Part shown: positions 1 through 10,400 of the stretch, one piece after another
Position numbering within the stretch: position 1 is the first letter of the stretch
Layout: each line of letters begins with the position of its first letter
Assembly (NCBI RefSeq): GCF_963678635.1
Contig: NC_087062.1
Span: 35,120,052 to 35,184,051 of the forward strand
Origin: Symsagittifera roscoffensis
Lineage: Eukaryota > Xenacoelomorpha > Acoela > Convolutidae
Reading direction: 5' to 3'
Length of the DNA stretch: 64,000 bases
The notes under the pieces: model-generated
Databases searched by the model: none
Told to the model about the DNA's origin: nothing
The model's input: only the letters and a program-made list of their open reading frames with translations
Position numbers and translations under genes: made by a program

Positions 1-1037
1 TCTGGGATTCTCGAGTTCCCCATGAGTGGTGTCACGTTACTCATCCCTTGTCTGATTACTGTCTGGGAGAGTTGTACTCTGCCCGTATCGTCAATCGTTC
101 CATAGGGTGCAGTCACCCCGGAACCTGGTGCATTCTTGTTAGCGACCAATCGTCCAGCGGTCTCTATGAGTTTTCTCACTGTCTGTTCTACGACGGGATC
201 ACCCAAGGTGTCACTAGGATCCGGGATTGTTACTCGGTTCGTCTCTGCTGGAAGCCGTGTCTCCGTTGTTTGACTCATTTCTCGAGGTGTCAAGAGCTCC
301 ATCGGGGACTGCCCACGAGGAATATCCCTTGCAGGTATCATTTTCTCAATGGACGTCGTCAACGCCACCTGCTCCGATCGCTCTTTGTATTCCTGCCTTA
401 AGCGTTCGATCTCTTGACCCTGCTTTTTGTTGCAGTCTTCAAACAACTTTCTCCACATGTCCCGGTCTTCCTCCATCGCCAGCATGGTCTTCGTCATATC
501 GTCTAACTCCTTCTTCGTACTTCTCAACTGATCGTTCATCTCGTCCAGATCTTGTATGGTTTGGTTCGTCTGAACCTTCTGTGTTACTTTCGCCCCTTTT
601 GGTGGCACAGCTGCTCTCAGTGGTGAACCAGACGAGGTCGCCTCGCTGTTCATCTCCCGATGCATTCTCGTCAGCCCAGGTTTGGGCTTGGAGGGCATTG
701 GCATCTCACCTGGTTGGTAAGTCCTAGAACTTCCCAACCCAGGCTCATTCGCCAAGTCACTCCCTGAGAGAGCCCCGTTTCTCCACCTCATCACTCTCAT
801 GTTCGGGCGGTCTAGTACTCCTTTTTCTCCATATGCTGCCATCAACAGGACTTCCGTGGGGCGGTCCCCACGGTTGTCGTGCCCCAAGATGTTAATCAGG
901 GCGGTCAGCAACATGACCACCTCTGGGTCCTCCAGAGCGAAGTCTCGTTCGATCAGCCGACGATAGATCGCATCTACCATCGGTCCTACATATGCCTCTG
1001 CCAGGTCCATCAATTCATCCAGGTTGAAGTTGTCCAT
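1..1037 (-). CDS. ORF2 of element A, N-terminal part (accessory gene in env position)
   Basis: The frame opens at an ATG (1037-1035), 395 bases after the polyprotein stop, and stays open to the window edge, about 345 codons. The first 80 residues (start MDNFNLDELMDLAEAY, then YRRLIERDFALEDPEVVMLL and TEVLLMAAYG) match the N-terminal domain of ORF2 in elements B (from 28958) and C (from 47876) at diverged but clear similarity. A low-complexity linker and a predicted coiled coil follow (about residues 165-225, rich in E, K, R and L). In B and C the corresponding protein goes on to an SGNH hydrolase domain; in A that part is off the window. The position downstream of integrase is where env genes lie in errantiviruses and retroviruses, but no signal peptide or transmembrane segment is visible. 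How it is translated is unknown. Confidence 0.75.
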   Translation of the reverse strand, partial: MDNFNLDELMDLAEAYVGPMVDAIYRRLIERDFALEDPEVVMLLTALINILGHDNRGDRPTEVLLMAAYGEKGVLDRPNMRVMRWRNGALSGSDLANEPGLGSSRTYQPGEMPMPSKPKPGLTRMHREMNSEATSSGSPLRAAVPPKGAKVTQKVQTNQTIQDLDEMNDQLRSTKKELDDMTKTMLAMEEDRDMWRKLFEDCNKKQGQEIERLRQEYKERSEQVALTTSIEKMIPARDIPRGQSPMELLTPREMSQTTETRLPAETNRVTIPDPSDTLGDPVVEQTVRKLIETAGRLVANKNAPGSGVTAPYGTIDDTGRVQLSQTVIRQGMSNVTPLMGNSRIP

Positions 1038-1432
1038 TCTATTCTTTTCAAGTTTGATTCGATTCTTTGACTCAAGTGAGTAATTTAAATGATCAATCAG
1101 GATCTAGAAAAGAAATCACGACTGTCACACCTGTCAGTTTCACCTTAACATATATCGTTAAAATTTGCTTAAAGACAGTTCAGATAAAAAGATATTTATC
1201 CTAAAATTTATTAAAATCAATTGGTTTCTAAAATTTTGGAGTTCGACCTAAGATTGGACAGTCCAAACTTTGGATCTATTCCTAAGATCGTCATTAGTTG
1301 TTCATGGTCACTAACCCCTACTTACCCATGATCTTAATAACCTAACACATAACATAACATAACATAACATAACACACATATCACATATTACCTGCAACTT
1401 GGTCTTTGGCCTAACACCCTCTCGCACATCAC
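1038..1432 (-). other. Element A spacer between polyprotein and ORF2, with ACATA microsatellite
   Basis: AT-rich non-coding sequence between the polyprotein stop and the ORF2 ATG. It contains a short (ACATA)n microsatellite at about 1345-1375. Elements B and C have spacers of about 500 bases in the same place. A splice acceptor, an internal promoter or re-initiation signal for ORF2 would be expected here, but none can be identified by eye. Confidence 0.6.
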
Positions 1433-4400
1433 TCAGCCTATACTTAAGTAATATTTCTTATGTAGATACACTTGTATGTTCGTATCAGAGAATATCACGT
1501 GTACAAGCGCGTACAATTCCCGAGGATGCAGTCTTCCTCTATTTGGATCGTACACTGGAAGCGAGAGCTCCTTCACGTCCATTTCCACAAGGAAGTCCCT
1601 CAGCCTCGTCAAAGACAAGACTAGGTTTTCTGGGTCCACGTGCTGCTTCTCCGTCGCCCTCGTTACCAAGAAGCACAAGTACTTTCCCGGTATCTGCGAC
1701 ACCGCCGGAGGTAAGGCTGCTACGCCCCCTATCCCTGGTCTTTGCTTCCAAAGGAATTCCACGTTTTTATATTCCCTCTTAAAATCTGCCGCTAGCGCCG
1801 TCCTAAAACTCATGTCTGCGGTGATTGCTACCGCACATGTTCTGTTTGTGAGTATGAAATCACTGTCTGTTAGTATTATGTTACTAGAATATTCATTTGG
1901 TAAATTAAAATATGACTCAACTACCCTGCCTATGTCAGGTTTCTTAGGTTCTTCACCTGTTTCTGCTTCTAAGTCTCCTGTTTCTCTTGCTATTCTTAAT
2001 TTTTTTATTATCAAGTTTTCAGTGTGGGTAAGTCCTACCCCCACTCCCCGGACAAAAATATCCATCGGCGTCCCCGTCGATCGCATACCGGGTATTAAGT
2101 CAAGGTTAGAAGCTGGAATGAGAAGTTGTCCTTCCTGGGCAGCCCAGGAAGGATCGTCTCGTTCAGTCTTGATGTATTTCATGCTTTCACGATCTACGTC
2201 TTGAATCGTGACGCTGGTCTTCTCTGGATCCGAGGTCGTTTCATTCAGCCACTCTAAGACACGCAGGTTTGTCTGGTCTTGTTCATATGACTGCTGTTGC
2301 TCATCGTCAAATTCTACCTCGGGTTTCGACCAGTCGTCAACCCACTCATCGTTGTGATCATCGACTATGTCAACGTCTTGTGACACGGTTATTTCCTCTA
2401 AACCCACTATTTCCTCCACTATTTTCTTTAGATCTATCCTATCCACTACAAAGTCGTCACCGTAAGGATTGTATTTCTTTCTTGGTCTCGTCCCGTCTTT
2501 CTGACGAGTCTGCATCGTGAACGGAAGGTCCGCTTCGAAGTTCTTGGGAACCTCTGTCTGTTCGGGATCCTGCCAATCTTCCTCTGCGTAGGGTAAGGTT
2601 TCATCGTCCGCTTCGATCTGTTCGTTTGGATCCAATTCCAATGGTGTATCCGTACCTTCCTCTACGACTTCGTTTCCATCGATCTTCTCCCTGGTGCCTT
2701 TTTCATTGACCTCACAAGCAGGATCCATCATTAGATAATCCCCTTTTTCCATGTCTGCAGGTATACACCAGTCTTCTGTCGATGGATTGTGTGGCTTGAT
2801 GTTCTCGTAGTGGGCGGCTCGGCCAGTACTCAGTCTATAAAAACGTCCCTCCTGGTGCACCTCCGTAATCATGAAGGGTCCCCTCCACTTTTTTAGAAGC
2901 TTCTTTGTTCCTTTCGGTGGTATAACGTTCTGAAATACCCATACGTAGTCTCCCACCGAGTAGGCCTTTGCACCAGCTGCTTTCTTGTCGAATCTTTTCC
3001 TCTGCCTTGCCTGTGCTTGCTGAGTATTTCGTCTGCACAGATCGTTCAACTCCTGTTGACGTCTGATCACATCCCTTACGTAAACCTGTGGAGATGTTTT
3101 CTTCCCCTCATACTCTGGGTAGAAGAATGTCAAGGGTAAAGACTTCTCGTGTCCCGTCAGCATCATGTGTGGACTGACCCCAGTGGTGGAGTGTTGCGTG
3201 CTATTATAATCTCCCATCACCTGTGGAAGGTATCTGTCCCAATCGGTCATGTACCTGGAACAATATACCCTCAGCATCGACACTAACGTCCTATTCTGTC
3301 TTTCCACTAAGCCATTCGTTTGAGGATGGTATGTCGTGGAGTGAGCCTGAGCGACTTGTGACCGTCTCATAAGCTCTTTCGTAAGCTCGCCTACGAAAGC
3401 CGTTCCATTGTCCGATTGAAACGTCATTGGACAACCATGTCTTGCTATCCACGTATTGATCAGGTGGTCGCATGTCGCTTCCGCCGAGGCAGTTATGCAG
3501 GGCACGGCCTCTGCATACTTCGTGAAGTGATCTATCATGACCAAGACTTGGTTGTAACCGCTGTCTGTCATGCATATCTTCTGGTGATCTATCTGCACCA
3601 CCTCGTTGAATTCAGACGACTCAATCGATTGTAAAGGAAATCGCAACTTCCTAGGATCCTTGACCTGTTGGCATGACAGACATGCTGTCACCCATTTCTC
3701 GCATGCCTTTTTCATCCCAGGCCACTCAAAGCGCTTCAGGATCCTCTGATACACTTTGTCGATCCCTTGATGGCCCATCTGATCATGCGACCTGAATAAT
3801 AGTTCCGTCTGATAGAGTTGCGGCAACACTATCGCGTTATATTTGTATAAGACCTTGTCTTCTTCTCTTCTCCTGCAAGCCACGATCCCGTCCTTGTTCA
3901 GATATAATCTCCCCTCCTTCTGCATGAAGTATTGTCTCAGGATCCTATAGCTGTCTTCTTCCAGGTCACCTTTGTCAGGTGCACCGTTTTCTATCCACCT
4001 TTTTAGGTTGCTTGTCATGCGATCATTTCTCTGCGCCCTTAGAAGGTCCGAGAGTCTGTATCTCGCCTTCAAGTACGTCTTCATGACTCTCATCTGACTA
4101 TTCAGCTCGTTGGGCTGATGTGTGTCTTCTTCCATCTTAACGCACCAAATCTTCACCAACGGTTGTGTTTCTTGCTGAAACGGCTGGAGATCAGTCCTGA
4201 CTACCTCTTTCTGCGGCAACAGGCTTATCGAACGTTTCGATACCGCTATCGTTTCTAAGTCATCCGCTGCGTTGTCAAAGACTCTTTCGCTTGGTATTAG
4301 GTAGCGATCACTGTCAGGATCCTGGTACACCTCTCTGTCCAGGTCTCTCGCCCGAGTTTCCACTAGTAGCGTGTGTATCGCCAGTTCTGACAGTTCGGAT

Positions 4401-7400
4401 CCCGAAGTCGAATTCCTGTCGGAATAGGTATCCATTCCTGAGTTTCGGGATTCATCATCCGTCGAAGGTGTTGTGCTGGAGACTGCACGCTCCTCCAGAT
4501 CATGTCTGTATTTCCTTCGCATCCATCTGAACTCCCCGGACAAAACCTTGTTCTCTAGGTCCTGTTTCTCATCAGGAATTTTCTCGTCTATCTCGGACTC
4601 CCCGGACCAATTCACTTGTCCCGGGTGTTGATCTTGTGATCGCTGGTTTTTCTCCTTATCCTTCTCCCCGGACAAATAGTCTTGCAGCAGATTTTGTTTT
4701 ACAACTTCACCCTCTTTATCCCGGTCTACAAAAGTGACAGTTTTCTTTTGCTTGCCGCTCTCCTGTCCTTTCTGTCCGTAAGAAGTACTGGTTAAAATCT
4801 CTTGGGGCATTGAGGATACTAGTTGCTGAACTATTGTCCTACAATCCCTCTCGTTGTCTTCGTGTTGTCCTCTGGACGGCATGATCTTCACCTTCTCACT
4901 GACTGTCAGCGATGCCACTGCTGCTGTCCACTCGGGGTCATCTCTGGTCACTTCTCTTTCTAACAATCCACCCAGCATCCGCATTACTTGTGGTGTGACT
5001 TGCACCGTTTTATCCAATAATGAGAGGCTGTTTATATTCATGCGAGAGAGTTCTTGCTGGACCAGGTTCGAGCGCAGCAACAAATCCAAGGGGACCGGAT
5101 CCTCCTTGGACAGGATCTTTATCTCGGCTGCTTTCTCTACAGGTAACTCAGGATGCCCTGGAATTGGATGTCCAGACTTATCCAACCATCTCGTTAAGGG
5201 AAGCGCTTCATAAGTTTCTTTGTCCAGAAACGAGAATCCCTCCTTTACTTCCGCCTGATTGGCCTGCTTCTGCTCCAATCTTTCATAGAATTCAGTTTTC
5301 TTACTGAGGCTGTCAGCATTCTGGTGTTTGTCACGCATCCTATGTTCGATTATCATATGGTAGCCATCCAGCCTTACTATCCACCTACCAATATAACTCT
5401 GATCCATCGAGTAGGTCTTCAACCAGGATAACGCTCTGTTGTCCACGCGTAACTTGAAGGGAGCGCTCCCCAAGTATGCACGGTACTTCTCCACGAAGGT
5501 GACTACTGCAAACATTTCTGCTTTTGGTGCGCCATTTTTCATCTCTGTGTCACTCAAGACTTTGCTGCCGTATGCAATGGGACGGAGAACTGTTCTTCCG
5601 TTCCACTCTTGCTCTTGATGCAATATTCCTGAGATGGCCACCACCGATGCGTCTGTGTCAAGAACATACATGCCCTTTTCTGTAGGCATGCCCAGCACTG
5701 GCGCTTCGCACAGTTCCCGCTTTATGTTCTCGAAAGCAACTTGTGCCTCATCGTTCCATTCGAACTTTTTCCCTTTGTTGCGCATCAGCTTCTGCATCGG
5801 GTACACCTTGTCCGCGTATCCTTTTATGAATTCTCGGTAGTAATTGGCAAACCCTAGGAAGCTCATGAGCTGTGTGTCCGTTCTAGGAGCTTTCCATGTC
5901 AGCACAGCCTCTACTGCTTCTGGATCTGGCCTCACACCATGCCGGTCCACCATTCTTCCCAGGTACTTGATCGAATCCCTAAGGATTTCACATTTCGATG
6001 GTTTGCATTTCAAGCCTGCTCTTTTCATACATCCGAAGACCTCATCGAGCCGGTCAATGTGATCCTCCAGGGTCGGTGTCGCTATGACTACGTCATCCAC
6101 GTAGCACATCAAGAGATTCCCGTACTTTTTGGTCACTCCTGTCAAAGCCTGAGCCATCAGCCTTTGAAAGGTTGCTGTTGCATTGCACAAGCCGAAGGGC
6201 ATCCTCTTCCACTGGTACAACCCCAATTCGCACGCGAAACCGGTTTTTTCCCTATCCTTTTTCCGCAAAGGAACCTGCCAGAAGGCAGAACCTAAGTCCA
6301 ATGTGGTGAAGAACTTTGCATCACCAAGTTTAGATAGGCTCTCGTCTATTCGCGGTATCGGGTACGCATCTTTAATCGTTACCGCGTTCAAGTAACGAAA
6401 GTCGCAACAAAATCTAAGCTGCCCCCCTTTCTTTTTCGCCATTACTACTCCGCAAGCCCATGGTGATTTCGAGGGTTCTATCATGTCGTATTCAAGCAAC
6501 ATTTCTATTTCCGCTCGGCACGCTTCCGATTTATGTGGCGTCATTCGCCTTGCGCCTTCCCTATGGGGAACGGCGCCCTCTTCTAGTTCGATTTCGTGTT
6601 CGACGAAATTACAGCAACCGATGTCCGCCTTATGTTTTGAAAATACTTCGGCGTTCCGATCTAGGAGGTCCCGCAATTTTTCAAAATCTCCCTCACCTAT
6701 TTTTCCTTTTAAATGTTCTATTTCTGGCAAAACCGGTTTGTCAGAATCTAGTTCATATGACGAGGGGCGTTCCGGAAAATTCGAGCAGCTTGATAAGCCG
6801 TCGTCCGTTTCGGATTTCATTGAAAACAATTTACGAATAGATTTTAATTCATCAATCCTCTTTAAAATTTTATCTTTATTGGCATGATAAGGACAGTCTT
6901 TCACACTATATTTCTTCAAGTTTTGTGTCTCTTCATAGTCGGTCCTCATCGGCAATGCGTAACCAAGCTTCTTTCCACGCTGGATTGAAACCGTGGTGTC
7001 CAGTGTGTTCAACAACACACTGACACACAGTCCGTTTCGCGTTACCGAGAAGCTCCGGCCTAAAATCACCGAACTCTGACTATTTGGATTCGGTACTAAG
7101 CAAACCTGTTTACTATCACTTAACGAATTCAAAATTCTCATTCTAAAAATCGCTACTACAGCTTGTCCTGGTTGTAATTTTACTTTTCTATCCAAAAAAA
7201 CTGGTACCTTATTCTCGTCTGTTATTATCCTATTAATTGGTCTCTTAACATACTTTCGGTCCGGGTTTCTAATCCGTATTAGACCGTTGTTCAAGTCAAT
7301 CATCACGTCAAAGTTCCTGACAAAATCTCTGCCCAAGATGAATTGGTCGGCGTCGTCCAGATTCTCTACCACCAGGAAGCTCATCCAAAGGTTCCGTCCT

Positions 7401-10400
7401 CCCATGTGAAGGACTGTCACCGGTGTTCTTCCGGCTACGTAGATAGCTCCTCGATTTGCAGCGGCTAGTCGGAGATTCGTAGGAATCAGATCTTCCCGCG
7501 TGAAGCCCATTCTCTCCCAGGGTTTTATCGGCATCACACTCACCACCGCGCCTGTGTCCAGAAGCCCTGTGACTCCGATTTTTGTTCCGTTGGTGTCAAG
7601 CAGGTGTGCTGTCACATCTGCTTCATATCCAATATGTACCGCGTCTTGTTCCATCATGGCGTCATGGCCTATCCTGCGGACTTTGAGTTCCTCTTCACCC
7701 AAATAGATCTGCCCCATTTGGTCATCATCCGTTGTTATATAAGTCCTGGTGTAAATACTGATTCCATCCACGTTCAGCATTACTTGATACGGTCCATAGA
7801 CTTCTAGGTAGCGTCCATGAAGTTTCTTCATGCGAGGGCCACCCGTTGTTAGTAGTGCCCTCACAGCTCTTGACTCGGTGCGTGGCTCCATCTGCCTCAG
7901 ATAGTCTGCATATGTGTCCAAATGCATCAAAGTGAACTCAGATGGTTCACTCAAATTTCTTATTACCTGGTGTCCAGCCACTGAGATTATCGACTGTATC
8001 TTCTTTCCCTGCGGCGCCATGCCGAACCTCTTACCGGAGATCACTTTAAGTTTCATATCTAAACTGCTCGGTGTTTTCGTCTCTTCGAACTCCGTTGCCT
8101 CGAAGGTATTCAGTTGCTCCTGAAGCTTTTCATTTTCCAGTTCAAGTTTCACTTTTTGTTCGATCTCTTTCGTCACCAATTCCTGCTGTACTCTATTTAG
8201 AGCATCCTTTGCGGCTGCCTTATAATCGATCTTGAAGTCATCGGCCGCAGTTGCTGGTTCCGGTTCACGTGCTTCTTCTGTTACTGCTTGCATTTTCTTT
8301 GCCGCCAGCTCTTGAGGTTTGTCCTTCCTGCGTGCCTCTGCTTCGCTCAAAAGTCGAGCCTTGCTTGCTTTCACTCCTGACAAAGCTTCTTCATGCCTTG
8401 GATGCTTGATGTCCGCCACTGCATCCCAGAATTGCGGACAATCTGATTTAAAATGACCTTCCAAGTTGCAAAAGAAACACCTCGGGCCGAATTTCGCAAT
8501 TACTCCTCTCATGAAATCCTCATGGTCCAACTCTGACGCATCTTCGTCCTCGAGGCTAAAGCCTATTGCTTTCATGCCTTGTTTGTAAGCTGGGCATGCT
8601 GACACATGATGGTCTGTTGAACTACAATTAGCACAAGAGCGTCTGTTGTCCATATCGTCCCTCGGTTTGTACCAATTGTTCCCTTGGTTCGCTGGTCCGT
8701 TGTTAAAATTGCCATAATTGTTCTTGTAATATCCAGATCTCGAAGGAGGTTTCAACAAAAGATACTCTTTTGATTTGAGCCTCAACTCCTCCGGTGTTGG
8801 CGCATTAGTTGATAGTGGTGTGTAATGCGTTGCTAGCATCGTACGAAGTTCATCATTTTTCACACCATCGATGAATTTTGAGGCTACGGCCAGGTTCATC
8901 CTTCGGTTTGACTCATCCGGTTGGCTGCGTCTTCTCAGCATTTCCAAATCATCGAGAAACTTGTCTATTGTTTCATCTTCTCGTTGCCTCCGTTTCTTGA
9001 AGCGCATCATCGCCTGGTGCCCCTGCACCCCTGATCCGAAACGGTTTAACAAGATTTCGAAGATTTTCTCAGCAGTGTCACGTTGATACTGTCTCTTAGC
9101 CATGACACAGTTCAGGGCTGTCCCTTCTAAGTTGCTGGTGAGCGCGCTGCATTCCTGTCTCTCCGACAAGTCCTCTTCCTCGAAATGCAGCTTCATTACC
9201 TCTATCCAGGTATCAATACAGCCATCAGATTCGTCCTTGTAGCATCTTGGCTTCTTAAAGACTCTTCTGGACTTTTCACTGCGTTCATTGGTTCTAGATA
9301 ACCGCGTCAGGAATGTCTCCAAAGACCTGTTCAGGGGTTCAAATGCTGTGGCCATTGCCGTAGCATCCCTTGAGTGTCCCGCTTGAGTGTCCTCACACCT
9401 TGTCGAAGGCTCTGTGTGCGGTGCATCCCTGCAATCCGAATCACCATGAGCGTTTCCCGCTTGGCCCATGTGACTCCTCCTCGGGCTTGTATGCCCCATG
9501 TTGCCAGAATCGCTTCTCCCAGTCGCATGTGTGCTTTGCGTTGGTCGTTCGTTCGAGGTTTGTCTGTTCCCCGTTGAACTCGCTCTACTGTTCGGGCCCC
9601 ATGCTGTATTACCCCTTGTGGCATAGCCTGATGAACTGCCCCTGCTTCTAGTGGATCCATACGTCTTCCTCCTTTGATGTTCATTGAAGTTCACCCTCGG
9701 TTCCCTGCTGGGACCTCCCGAGTTCGGCTCTCCTTCTTTTGGTCCACTCTTGCTGCTCAGTAGCCCGTCCAACCTATCCATGATAGCCTGCGTTCGCCTC
9801 TCCATCATCGCGTCTATCTTTGTGTCAAGAGACCCAAGAGACTGCTCTTGCTGAATTCTTAACTTCTCCATGTCGGCTCTTAAGCGTAACTCCCTCTGTT
9901 CCGCCTCTCTTGTCATTCGCGACAAGTTCCTCGTCATATGTTCATCCGTTCTTTCTTTCAAGCGTTTTTCGCTTCTGCCAACTTCTTGTCTGTTGCGGTT
10001 TATTTCTTCCCGCAGACTTTCTCTTTCAATGTGAACTGCTCTTTCCAGTTCACTCATCCTTATCGACATCTGTTCATTTTGTTCTCCTAAACTGCCCACT
10101 ATGTTGTTTAAGGCTTCCTCTAGCGCTGCCCCGTTATCCATGAGTGGCGTCACTAGTGGTGGTGTAACTCTGTCGGTCCCAGGTAGCTTCGTGCTGGTAG
10201 AGATCCGGGCCTTGACTCTCTGTCTTGACGTTTTATCATTATCTATTTCAGGATCCGCTAACCCGTTGCCAAGCCCTCTGGTTCTACTCTCTTCAGGTTG
10301 TGGCTCCGAACTTGTCCTAATCGCGAAGTCCTTTGACTGGCCCGGTGTGTTTGCCTCTTTGCTTATCGTTGTCACTACACCAAATTTATCCATGGTTCCA

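Noticed and set aside
1399-2204. Plus-strand open frames opposite the polyprotein
   Set aside because: They are antisense to the coding frame of A and are not conserved in B or C as proteins.
2700-3000. Chromodomain after integrase
   Set aside because: Only a GPY/F-like stretch is visible; no chromodomain aromatic cage pattern.
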